58,862 nt of DNA from Desulfovibrio sp. JC010 (GTDB lineage: Bacteria; Desulfobacterota; Desulfovibrionia; Desulfovibrionales; Desulfovibrionaceae): contig NZ_VOIQ01000011.1 of assembly GCF_010470675.1 (NCBI RefSeq), forward strand, positions 1 through 58,862, given 5' to 3'. The notes under the pieces were generated by a model, which worked only from the letters and a program-made list of their open reading frames with translations, searched no databases and was not told the DNA's origin. The translations under genes and the position numbers were made by a program. Positions 1 through 7,213 of this stretch are shown piece after piece. The first letter of the stretch is position 1. Every line of letters starts with the position of its first letter.

Positions 1-98
1 TTCTCCAAAATAAACACAATTTTCCCTTCTGATCCCAAATCTGACTTTGGTCGCACAAACTTGAGCTTTTCAAATTAAATCGAACGGAAGAAAGCATA

Positions 99-130
99 AT
101 AAAACCCCGCTTTCCGAGAAAAGCGGGGTT
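99..130 (-). terminator. Terminator of the leftward cargo operon
   Basis: An 11-bp perfect stem (103-113 with 120-130, arm AACCCCGCTTT) is followed on the minus strand by TTTTATT. It lies about 75 bp past the stop of the gene ending at 204, so it should end that operon. Confidence 0.7.
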
Positions 131-143
131 AGTCAGCAATCTG

Positions 144-168
144 AGCCCCTCAATAGAGGGGCTTTTCT
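144..168 (+). terminator. Rho-independent terminator
   Basis: The stem AGCCCCTC (144-151) pairs with GAGGGGCT (156-163) around a 4-nt loop and is followed by TTTTCTT on the plus strand. It would stop rightward transcription entering from beyond the left edge, converging on the cargo operon. Confidence 0.65.
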
Positions 169-203
169 TATGCATTCGGAAAAGAAGCTGTCTAAAGTGA
201 ATT

Positions 204-1226
204 CTATTCTTTCTTGTTTTTATGTTCAGAATAGTTCCCCCTTGAGTCTGTTTCAATATGCCCATTAAATTTAGACTCCTTGATCCGTTCTTCAAAGTCA
301 CTTTGGTCAATGTTGAATCCAAATTTGGAGATTCTGTCAAAATCATTTTGCGATATATTTTCTAAATACGGATTGGTTATGAATTCATCTGTATCCAGCT
401 TGTGAACTCCTAAAATAAAGTGTGGAAACAATGCACCTTTAATAGCGACTTCCTGCTGTTGTGGAAACAGCCCTCCGGGGTTGTATGTTGGCAACATAAG
501 GTTTTTAACTGTGTTGTGAATAGATGTAATTGTCCATGGAGCAATAGCATAGAATTCGAATGGGCGAGGTACAAAATAATGGTATACTATTTTTCCACTA
601 GAGTTTTTGTTTGGTTTTCCTTCTCTTCCGTATACCATGGAATGATTTTTCCACCCATGTGCAAAATTAATGGCAGTACGTAGTCTTTTAGATGTTGAAA
701 TCAATATTGATTCTTTTCGTATACCTTGCGAACCTGCAACATGTAGAAAATAAAGATAATAGTCTCTGACGATTAATTGATTGGGAAGTGAATTTATTTC
801 TGAAATATTGTTTGTGAATGAAGTTTTGTTTGAAGCTTCTTTAAAGTATTTTATGAAATTAAGAGGACAGTGGTCTCTTACTTTTTGTTGCAACCGTGAA
901 TTACAAACAACATAGCTTATTTTATCATATATAAAATTAAGTGTTTTGGGAGAGCAGTCTTCAATGTTTGTTAGGTGGGCTCTTGTATTAGTGAAATAGT
1001 CATCCATAAAAAGATGTCTGCATTTGTCTCCTATCTCATATAGGTACTGGTAAACTTCTTGTGGGTTGTTTGTTATTCTATCTTTAAGGTTCTTCTCCTC
1101 TTCCCCTCTATAGCATTGTAGTATCTCATTTTCCTTCTCTTTTTGAGATAGGTATTTTATAAATTTTTTGACATTTGATTCGGTTTGGACATTTAAAGGA
1201 GTGAAGTATGTGTTTACGTATTTCAT
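204..1226 (-). CDS. Unknown protein with ADP-ribosyltransferase-like motifs (candidate effector)
   Basis: A 340-residue soluble protein that I cannot assign by family. Three spaced motifs resemble the R-S-E class of ADP-ribosyltransferase folds: an arginine in CYRGEE (R40), a Ser-Thr-Ser strand (S177-T178-S179, followed by INFA), and QQQEV (Q257-x-E259) before a hydrophobic stretch ending in ILGV. The wide R-to-STS spacing would require an insertion. A FRG-type domain, which also has an RG motif and a late FA, is an alternative. It is the last gene of a leftward operon whose first gene is membrane-anchored. No clear Shine-Dalgarno precedes the ATG, but the next Met comes after R40, so this start is kept. 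Function is inference only. Confidence 0.5.
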   Translation of the reverse strand: MKYVNTYFTPLNVQTESNVKKFIKYLSQKEKENEILQCYRGEEEKNLKDRITNNPQEVYQYLYEIGDKCRHLFMDDYFTNTRAHLTNIEDCSPKTLNFIYDKISYVVCNSRLQQKVRDHCPLNFIKYFKEASNKTSFTNNISEINSLPNQLIVRDYYLYFLHVAGSQGIRKESILISTSKRLRTAINFAHGWKNHSMVYGREGKPNKNSSGKIVYHYFVPRPFEFYAIAPWTITSIHNTVKNLMLPTYNPGGLFPQQQEVAIKGALFPHFILGVHKLDTDEFITNPYLENISQNDFDRISKFGFNIDQSDFEERIKESKFNGHIETDSRGNYSEHKNKKE

Positions 1227-1298
1227 GTAGTGCTGTTCTTTGGAGTGTTAGGAAGTTAATATTTTATTTGGCATGGAAAATCTGTTTGTGGATGCATA

Positions 1299-1517
1299 TC
1301 ATTCATCATCATGGTAATATGAAGGCATGTCTTCCTGATTGAGTCGTTTATCGTATGCTTCTTGTGGATCAGTTACTCCATGTTCAATCCATGCCCTTAC
1401 TTCATCTACATGGAAAAGGCAGTCTATCCATTGTTCGGCTATTTTCATGCCGTCTGTTTCATAGCTTTCTCTGTCGCACTCATACAGTACTTTTATGATG
1501 TCATCACGATCACTCAT
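1299..1517 (-). CDS. Small acidic protein of unknown function
   Basis: A 72-residue protein rich in Asp and Glu, especially at its C-terminus (YYHDDE). It has no signal peptide or membrane segment. The central part (AEQWIDCLFHVDEVRAWIEHGVTDPQEA) reads as two amphipathic helices ending in the W-x(2)-G(V/I)-x-D/P-x-E-A pattern seen in several small uncharacterised proteins. Its ATG overlaps the stop of the upstream gene (ATGA), so the two are translationally coupled. The ART-like gene starts 72 bp downstream. Size, charge and position would fit an inhibitor or adaptor of the neighbouring protein, but nothing proves it. Confidence 0.6.
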   Translation of the reverse strand: MSDRDDIIKVLYECDRESYETDGMKIAEQWIDCLFHVDEVRAWIEHGVTDPQEAYDKRLNQEDMPSYYHDDE

Positions 1518-2512
1518 TCTTTGTCTCCTATGGTGTTTTCTTTAGCTGCTAATTTCTCTGCAGTGTTAAGTATGTCGTCAGGATTATCCCAATATGCTTC
1601 AATCAAGTTGGCGTGAGAAAATTTTGCTGCTGGAGATTCGTCGATAAGTCGAATAGCCTCTTCTGTTTTTAAGTATTCAATGTACTTTGCTGGAAAATAT
1701 TTTTCAGCATCTGTCACTATATTTAATTTTATTTCACTGTTGTTAGCTTCTTGTTGTAAGCAGGCAAGTGAATAGAAAATACATAGGTAAAAACGAGTTG
1801 CAGTTGTATATAATCCTTCTCTGGCTATTTTGTTTTCATTGTCTTTGATGTTAAAAAATATGCCTCTTAGTCTTTGTTTGTAATTTACAAGCATTGAATG
1901 TAGTTCGTGTTGGCTCATTCTTCGTTTATAAGGTGCACTATCATCTTTAGAATTTAGAGTTATCTCTATTGATTTCTCAAATTCACAGCCAATGTTAAAA
2001 ACAAAATCTAAGCCTTCATTTAACCTTTTCATATAAAATTTTGCTAAGAAATAGTGATCTGTTGAATCTGTTGAAAGGTCGGAAAGAAAAGCGTTCATCT
2101 CAGGGGAAATTTCAGTAATTTCATACCTGTCAGTTGGTTTAAGTGGGATATTATGTTTAATGTCGTTTTCAAAATTTTCTTTTTGTTTCACCAAAGAGTA
2201 TAGGTCAAACATCTGAAAGCGGATCGAATTTGTATAAAAGTTACAGGCATTGATTTCTTTCTGCCGTTGCAGCTTCTCTTCCTTGGCTCTCTGTTCTAGT
2301 TCCTTCCGTTTCTCCCGTTTAAGCTGTAACTCATCCCGTTTATTCAAAGATCTGTTTGAGAAGTAAGAGACCGCTCCGGCTGCAAGGAAGGCACTGAATG
2401 TTGTCGTTACAAATTTACTCCAGTTTATATCTGAAAAGACGACCTTGAACCAGTTTAAGCCCTCTCCAGCACTACTGCTTATCACCTGAGTTAAATCTGT
2501 AATATTTAGCAT
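1514..2512 (-). CDS. Membrane-anchored coiled-coil protein of unknown function
   Basis: A 332-residue protein and the first gene of the three-gene leftward operon. One hydrophobic segment lies at about residues 33-51 (FVTTTFSAFLAAGAVSYF), followed at once by a highly charged K/E/R/Q helix (about 54-87) that looks like a coiled coil. The remaining 240 residues are mostly helical and soluble. The topology suggests an N-terminal anchor and a cytoplasmic body. I recognise no catalytic motif. It overlaps the next gene by 4 nt. A membrane sensor or scaffold role in the operon is a guess from architecture. Confidence 0.65.
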   Translation of the reverse strand: MLNITDLTQVISSSAGEGLNWFKVVFSDINWSKFVTTTFSAFLAAGAVSYFSNRSLNKRDELQLKREKRKELEQRAKEEKLQRQKEINACNFYTNSIRFQMFDLYSLVKQKENFENDIKHNIPLKPTDRYEITEISPEMNAFLSDLSTDSTDHYFLAKFYMKRLNEGLDFVFNIGCEFEKSIEITLNSKDDSAPYKRRMSQHELHSMLVNYKQRLRGIFFNIKDNENKIAREGLYTTATRFYLCIFYSLACLQQEANNSEIKLNIVTDAEKYFPAKYIEYLKTEEAIRLIDESPAAKFSHANLIEAYWDNPDDILNTAEKLAAKENTIGDKE

Positions 2513-3024
2513 CTTATTCTTGTAGTATCCAAACTGTTTTTATTTGCTCAAGACTCCTGCCTTGGTTGCTGCACCCCAGCCTGAAATAGGGCACATGATC
2601 ATTCCTGAAGTTATTGCGTGTTTCTTATATCTAGTATTGTTCAGTCTGCCAAGATGTTATGGAACTAGTTGTTTTTAGATAGTTAGTCCCTATGTAGACC
2701 CTTTCAGAGTTATAATGAGCAATCTATTTTGAAAATTTTTTTTGAGAAAAATATGTGGATGAAATAGCTTTTTTATCGGGAATTCTCGATGGTTTATCTA
2801 TACCTGACAAATACATGATTTCAGCGGCTTAGTGTGCTATTGCCTTGTCTATGTAAAAGTAATTGTGTTCGGGATGCGTTTACGCCTCTAAAGGCTAATT
2901 TTCTCCTCGTAGCAAAGTAGTCTGGTTAATAAACTAAAAAATATCGCGAGAATCGCACTGGCCTAAGAATGGGGTCCCCCCCCCCTCTAATTTTGTCGTG
3001 CGAAAAATTTAGTGGAGTGAAAAA
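2513..3024. other. 512-bp AT-rich divergent intergenic region
   Basis: No gene is supported here. It must hold the promoters of the leftward cargo operon and of the rightward gene at 3025. Visible structure is a near-perfect 16-bp palindrome at 2775-2790 (ATCGGGAATTCTCGAT, two mismatches), possibly an operator, and a C10 homopolymer at 2976-2985. Confidence 0.6.
2971..2985. repeat. G4-T-C10 homopolymer tract
   Basis: GGGGT is followed by ten consecutive C residues (2976-2985), 39 bp before the ATG at 3025. A run this long is out of place in AT-rich DNA and is prone to slipped-strand length change. Confidence 0.85.
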
Positions 3025-3840
3025 ATGTCTAGCAAGTACATCACTGCGAAAGAGCTTCTTAAGTTGAACGATTGGATACTTCAGGATCTGATCGAGTTGG
3101 TAAGGTCTGGACTGACTCCATTCCATCCTGAGAAGCTTGCAAAGATGATTCATATCTCTGCACTGCCGAAAAGGGTTCTGCTATATTCTGTTGATGAAGC
3201 GGAGAAATGGGTGGCTGACAATTGGGGATGGTATAAACAGCGTAGAAAGGAAGGGCCTGATTTTGAATTGTATCAAATACTGTATGATATTTTTTTAGAT
3301 GAACGTAATAAATCCTTTGAAGATTTTATGTCTTTTGATGCCGAAGGAAATGAAATTTATATGCGTGAAGAGTTATTAGAACAGTTCGTTGGTGTTAAGT
3401 CGTCTTATGTTAAAGATGGGTATATGACGTATAAGGATGATGACGAGCTTAATGGTTTTGTATTTATTAAAAAAGAAATTAAAAAGCAACGTCCTGAAGT
3501 CTTGGTTGATACTGTTGAGATTGAATCAGACCCTGAAGAGGAAGAAGAAGGTTTCCGGGAGTACAAATTTTTTTGTTTGAGGATTGACGAATTGCAAGAT
3601 GTTGAGCCCAAAAAGAAAAGAGCTCTGAAGTCTTTAGTGTATGATTTGTATAGAAAGCAGAAAACACGTGCTGAACTTGCCAAGGACCTTTCGCTTTCAG
3701 CTAGTCAGAATAAAGACACACTTGAAAGACATGCACGTAGGTATCTTGAGAAAGGAAGAGGTTTACTTAAGGAGCTACCCAACGATCTCCTAGCTTCTAT
3801 TGGGCTGGATGGCTATCTTGTAAATGATGCCGATGAGTGA
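3025..3840 (+). CDS. Hypothetical element-borne protein
   Basis: A 271-residue protein with a good Shine-Dalgarno (GTGGAGTG, 6 nt before ATG). I do not recognise a named family. The N-terminus (YITAKELLKLNDWILQDLIELVRSGLTPFHP, read from residue 5) resembles the short helical 'AKELL..W' opening of many uncharacterised proteins on Desulfovibrio prophages and islands, possibly a DNA-binding helix pair. The middle has an acidic run (DPEEEEE), and the C-terminus is basic and helical (about 200-260). It is transcribed toward the AlpA-like gene. Its low GC marks it as part of the element. A regulatory role is possible but unproven. Confidence 0.6.
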   Translation: MSSKYITAKELLKLNDWILQDLIELVRSGLTPFHPEKLAKMIHISALPKRVLLYSVDEAEKWVADNWGWYKQRRKEGPDFELYQILYDIFLDERNKSFEDFMSFDAEGNEIYMREELLEQFVGVKSSYVKDGYMTYKDDDELNGFVFIKKEIKKQRPEVLVDTVEIESDPEEEEEGFREYKFFCLRIDELQDVEPKKKRALKSLVYDLYRKQKTRAELAKDLSLSASQNKDTLERHARRYLEKGRGLLKELPNDLLASIGLDGYLVNDADE

Positions 3841-3914
3841 AATTTTTATAGTTGTCCGCCTAGAAAAAAGAGAATGTCTATTTAACGCCCTAAAAAGAAT
3901 GAATATCTTTTTTG

Positions 3915-3948
3915 CTTGTCCGGCTTGACGTCCGCTCGCCCGGACAAG
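3915..3948. promoter_or_regulatory. 9-bp perfect inverted repeat upstream of alpA-like gene
   Basis: CTTGTCCGG (3915-3923) and CCGGACAAG (3940-3948) flank a 16-bp spacer. No T-run follows, so an operator is more likely than a terminator. Confidence 0.5.
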
Positions 3949-3955
3949 GCAGTCT

Positions 3956-4022
3956 ATGATGAACAAAGCAACGCAGTGAGGTGTAATGCAATCCGCTGCA
4001 AACCGAACAAGGTGTTCATCAT
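3956..4022. promoter_or_regulatory. Long-range inverted repeat overlapping the alpA-like start codon
   Basis: ATGATGAACA (3956-3965) is perfectly complementary to TGTTCATCAT (4013-4022), whose last two bases are the A and T of the start codon at 4021. A smaller repeat, GAACA-agg-TGTTC (4005-4017), sits inside the right arm. In RNA the long stem could hide the ribosome-binding region; as DNA it could be an autoregulatory operator. Confidence 0.5.
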
Positions 4023-4206
4023 GAATCAAAAATTGGTCAATGAAAAACAGGCTGCCGAGTATTTAGGTCTCTCCCGAAGCACTCTCCAATCTCTTCGCTT
4101 TATGCACAAACCGCCTGCATATGTAAAAATTGGCAGGTCGGTGCGCTATTTGGTGGAAGATTTGGACGAGTTTCTGAAAAGTCGAAGAATTAATCCTGAG
4201 AAATAA
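4021..4206 (+). CDS. AlpA-family / excisionase-like helix-turn-helix protein
   Basis: A 61-residue protein that is almost entirely a winged helix-turn-helix of the MerR/AlpA-like kind: an N-terminal helix with EKQAAEYLGLSRSTLQSLR, a PPAYVKIGRSVRY wing, and a C-terminal LDEFLKSRR helix. Such proteins activate integrase or excision genes in satellites and prophages. I chose the ATG at 4021, preceded by AAGGTG, because an open frame reaching back to 3916 runs through the inverted repeats and is not family-like. The replication gene follows 10 bp downstream, so they probably form one operon. Confidence 0.85.
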   Translation: MNQKLVNEKQAAEYLGLSRSTLQSLRFMHKPPAYVKIGRSVRYLVEDLDEFLKSRRINPEK

Positions 4207-4216
4207 GGGGGAGAAC

Positions 4217-6682
4217 ATGAATAAAAAAATCGAAACCCCTACTGAGATGGAAGTCGGCAAACTTGATGATCTCAGCAAGGGTAACATGTATTCATCAAAA
4301 TTATTAGAATGCGATGCTGATGTCAATTGTTCCTTGCTTTCTGACTGCGAAATTTCGGGAGAATTTATAAATGATATGAGCTTACATGAAGCTGCCCTTT
4401 TTTATGCAGAGCAAGGTTATGCCGTTATTCCATGTTATGGGAAGAGGCCCGCAATAAAAGGTGGTTATAAGAAGGCTACAATTAATCCTGATGTTATAAA
4501 TGAATGGTGGGGTGAAAAGCCTGATTACAACATAGGTATTGCAACCGGAGATGCTTCAGGCTTTTTCGTCCTCGATATAGATGGGGATGTTGGAGAAGAA
4601 AGCATTCGAAAACTGGAAGCAGAGAATAGTCCTTTACCTGAAACACATACAATTAAAACGGGTGGCGGTGGCCGCCATATGTGGTTCAAGAACCCACAAG
4701 GGCGAATAATAGGGAATAGAGCAGGTATTGTTGATAAGGTCGACATTCGCGGAAATGGAGGACATGCAATTGCGCCGCCTTCTTTGCACGAAAGTGGTAA
4801 TGTATACGAGTTGGTTATTGATTGTGAGGTCGCTGAAGCCCCTGAGTGGCTGCTAGATTTAATTGGTTCCAAGACTGGGACTACAAATCAATCTGCTGAG
4901 TTAAGTGTGTTGGAGCAATCTGATGTTGAAACAACAAAGTATGGACAGGTTGCTCTAGATAATGAGTGCGAGGACTTAGCGCAATTTAAGAAAAAAGGTA
5001 ATAGGAATAGTAAACTTTATCTGTCAGCGATTAGAATGGGGCAACATATTGCTGGTAATGAGTTGAACTATTTTGAAGTGTATGAACGCCTAGAAAATGT
5101 GGCAATAGGGATTGGGTTGGATGCAGATGAAATTGGGCCAACAATTGAGAGCGGGCTAGGATTTGGATTCAGCAATCCAAGGCGAAATGATATTGTTAAG
5201 TTTGATGAAAAGCCCAAACCTTTAGGGAATGCCGCTCAAGAACTTCCTGAGGTTCCTATAAGTATTTTTCCTGAAGTAATGCAAAGCATTGTTAAAGGCA
5301 TAGCGTATTCAATTCAGGTTCCCATTGAATTGGTTTTAATTAATTTTTTGGCTTGCATAGCTCTTTCAATCCAAAATAAAATTATTATCAAGGTTAAGTC
5401 TGGTTATTATGAGCATATAAATATTTATGCAGCGGGGGTATTACCTCCTGGTGATCGAAAATCAGCTGTTACCGGTTTTTTTAAATATCCCTTTTTGCAT
5501 TCAGAAATAGAGCAAAGTAAACAGCTTAAGCCGGAAATTGAAAAGGTGCGCATTACTAGAAGTGTTTTGGAAAAAAGAATTGATTTAAAGATGAATCAAG
5601 CTGCAAAGACAGATGATGCAGAAGATCGAGATAGGTATATTCAAGAAGTTGTTGATTTGAAGGAAAAATTGCCGGAAATTCCATACGTTCAGCGTTGGTT
5701 TGCTGATGATGCCACTCCTGAAGCTTTGGGTGAGTTATTGCAAAATAATAATGAAAGTATAGGAATGATTGAAGCTGAGGGAGGTTTTTTCGGAAATTTG
5801 GCAGGCAGATATTCTAAAATTCCAAACATTGACGGAGTGCTCAAGTATTGGAGCGGAGAAGGGCATGTTATTGATAGGAAGAAGCATGATCCGATAAGGT
5901 TGGCGAATCCTCTTATGACTATGTGTTTAAGTGTTCAGCCGCATGTTTTAGATGAATTGTATAGTAATCCTCATTTTGTTGGCAGGGGGCTATCAGCTCG
6001 CTTTATATGTCTAATCCCAAAAACTATAGTAGGTTATCGAAATTCAAGAGTTGAAGGGATTAATCCATCTGTGAAAAGGTTATATAGTCAATTAGTTCAG
6101 AGGTTAATGGCTATCCCCATAAAGACTGAAGAGGCAAATAGAAAGTCTTTTTATTGTATAGGATTAACTCCTGCTGCTGAGGATATGTATCACGATTATC
6201 ATGAAAAAGTTGAAGAGGCTCTTAAAGAAGGAGGACGACTGGAAACCGTTCGTGATTGGGCAAGCAAGCTCACTGGACAGCTTGTCCGTCTTGCCGGGAT
6301 ACTTCATTGTATAGCAACTGAAAACCCACACGAGAATCCTATTCTGGGGGAGACAATGGAAGCAGCATGTCTTCTTGCAGATGTTTTGGGGGAACACGCT
6401 CTCGCAGCTCATGGTTTAGCTGAAGAAAACAAGGATTTTAAGTGCGCTCATAAAATACTGGATCGAATCAAGAAGGATAAGATCTGCGAATTTAGCGAAC
6501 GTCAGATGCTTGAAAAAATAAAGGGTTCATTTAATTCCATGAAGTTGATAGGGAAGGGGATCAAAGTATTGTTAGATAGATTTTATATTAAAGAACTACC
6601 AAGGAATAGAACAGGTAGAGGTCGCCCACCAAGTGCAAAGTATATGGTTTCTCCCTATATCACCAAGGATTATGGTGATTAA
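4217..6682 (+). CDS. PrimPol plus DUF3987 replication protein
   Basis: An 821-residue protein with a strong ribosome site (AAGGGGGAG). Residues about 55-215 are a bifunctional primase/polymerase domain: the catalytic acid pair is D120-x-D122 (LDIDGD), the nucleotide-binding histidine is H154 (GGRHMWF), and D176 lies in DIRGNGGHAIAPP. After a linker, residues about 345-740 match the DUF3987 helicase-like domain, with a degenerate Walker A, LPPGDRKS, near residues 408-415. This fusion is typical of self-replicating satellites and integrative elements and should prime and unwind the excised element. AT-rich codons match the element, not the host. It is full length with no frameshift. Confidence 0.9.
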   Translation: MNKKIETPTEMEVGKLDDLSKGNMYSSKLLECDADVNCSLLSDCEISGEFINDMSLHEAALFYAEQGYAVIPCYGKRPAIKGGYKKATINPDVINEWWGEKPDYNIGIATGDASGFFVLDIDGDVGEESIRKLEAENSPLPETHTIKTGGGGRHMWFKNPQGRIIGNRAGIVDKVDIRGNGGHAIAPPSLHESGNVYELVIDCEVAEAPEWLLDLIGSKTGTTNQSAELSVLEQSDVETTKYGQVALDNECEDLAQFKKKGNRNSKLYLSAIRMGQHIAGNELNYFEVYERLENVAIGIGLDADEIGPTIESGLGFGFSNPRRNDIVKFDEKPKPLGNAAQELPEVPISIFPEVMQSIVKGIAYSIQVPIELVLINFLACIALSIQNKIIIKVKSGYYEHINIYAAGVLPPGDRKSAVTGFFKYPFLHSEIEQSKQLKPEIEKVRITRSVLEKRIDLKMNQAAKTDDAEDRDRYIQEVVDLKEKLPEIPYVQRWFADDATPEALGELLQNNNESIGMIEAEGGFFGNLAGRYSKIPNIDGVLKYWSGEGHVIDRKKHDPIRLANPLMTMCLSVQPHVLDELYSNPHFVGRGLSARFICLIPKTIVGYRNSRVEGINPSVKRLYSQLVQRLMAIPIKTEEANRKSFYCIGLTPAAEDMYHDYHEKVEEALKEGGRLETVRDWASKLTGQLVRLAGILHCIATENPHENPILGETMEAACLLADVLGEHALAAHGLAEENKDFKCAHKILDRIKKDKICEFSERQMLEKIKGSFNSMKLIGKGIKVLLDRFYIKELPRNRTGRGRPPSAKYMVSPYITKDYGD

Positions 6683-6701
6683 TTCTTCCCTATCACCATG
6701 G

Positions 6702-6837
6702 TTCGCATAATTAGCAGAATAGCCGCTTATGAAAATAGGCGGCTATTGTTTGTTTCCATATTCTGGCTTCGCATAATTCGCTAAATTGGCGCACGAGCTT
6801 TTATGCCCTACACTGGATCGCACAATTCGCAGAATTA
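6702..6837 (+). repeat. Three iteron-like direct repeats (candidate replication origin)
   Basis: Copies start near 6702 (TTCGCATAATTAGCAGAAT), 6768 (TTCGCATAATTCGCTAAATT) and 6817 (ATCGCACAATTCGCAGAATTA). Consensus is TCGCA(T/C)AATT(A/C)GC, each preceded by TGG within a few bases. They lie just after the PrimPol/DUF3987 gene, where satellites often keep their origin. Confidence 0.6.
6719..6750 (+). terminator. Hairpin after the replication gene
   Basis: ATAGCCGC (6719-6726) and GCGGCTAT (6739-6746) form an 8-bp perfect stem with a 12-nt loop, followed by TGTTTG. It may be a weak terminator of the alpA-replication operon, or an origin stem-loop, as it sits between iterons 1 and 2. Confidence 0.45.
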
Positions 6838-7027
6838 CAGCTTGATTAAGTCCCGGCAATGACGTCCAATAACTTAGCTCCGTTCGTGATCCTGTACGTA
6901 ACCTTTGTTCTTGAACTCGCTCCGGTTGCGGTGTATTCCCAGCCCTTCGAATCCAAGCAGGAGTTTTTTTGATGAGTCGGTTTTTCGCCCAGTTGTGGGG
7001 AAGAGTGTGGGGAAGAATACAGATAAA

Positions 7028-7063
7028 AGAAAAGGACTCACAGCAAGTATGCTGTAAGTCCTT
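7028..7063 (-). terminator. tRNA-Arg terminator
   Basis: On the minus strand the stem AAGGACTTACAGC / GCTGTGAGTCCTT (one A.C mismatch) with an ATACTT loop is followed by TTCTTTT. It lies 9 bp beyond the tRNA 3' end. Confidence 0.8.
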
Positions 7064-7072
7064 GAAATATCA

Positions 7073-7149
7073 TGGCGGGGCAGGAAGGATTCGAACCCTC
7101 GGCCAACGGCTTAGAAGGCCGTTGCTCTATCCAACTGAGCTACTGCCCC
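7073..7149 (-). tRNA. tRNA-Arg (anticodon TCT)
   Basis: The minus strand folds as a complete cloverleaf: acceptor GGGGCAG / CTGCCCC, discriminator G, encoded CCA, D-arm GCTCAGTTGGATAGAGC, anticodon stem CGGCC-type with loop CTTCTAA (anticodon TCT), and T-loop GGTTCGAATCC. The 3' end faces the integrated element. Protein-like reading frames across it on the plus strand are spurious. Confidence 0.95.
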
Positions 7150-7213
7150 GCGCGAGAGATGCTTATTTATACAAAGCGTACCTGACGGTCAAGTAAAAAA
7201 ACAGGAAAATGTT

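Larger units (their letters stand above)
1..7030. mobile_element. Integrated satellite-like element beside tRNA-Arg (left end outside window)
   Basis: The stretch is much more AT-rich than the housekeeping genes that begin at folC. It lies against the 3' end of a tRNA-Arg gene, a common integration site. It carries an AlpA-like regulator, a PrimPol/DUF3987 replication protein, iteron-like repeats and unknown cargo genes, which fits a phage satellite or small integrative element. I see no integrase, capsid or portal gene. The left boundary and probably the integrase lie before base 1. The right boundary is inferred to lie between the last repeat (about 6840) and the tRNA terminator (about 7028); no duplicated att core was found within the window. 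Confidence 0.65.
6683..7072. other. 390-bp region between element replication gene and tRNA-Arg
   Basis: No credible gene. It holds three iteron-like repeats, one hairpin, a weakly open minus-strand stretch (about 6847-6957, no start or family recognised), a tandem 11-mer TGTGGGGAAGA (6994-7004 and 7006-7016) and the tRNA-Arg terminator. The element's right junction should lie here. Confidence 0.6.

Noticed and set aside
6847-6957. Possible gene remnant on the minus strand
   Set aside because: Open in more than one frame, has no good start or recognisable domain, and is too short to support.
6969-7196. Plus-strand frame with AGRIRTLGQ-like sequence
   Set aside because: It reads through the tRNA-Arg on the wrong strand, a well-known kind of false protein.
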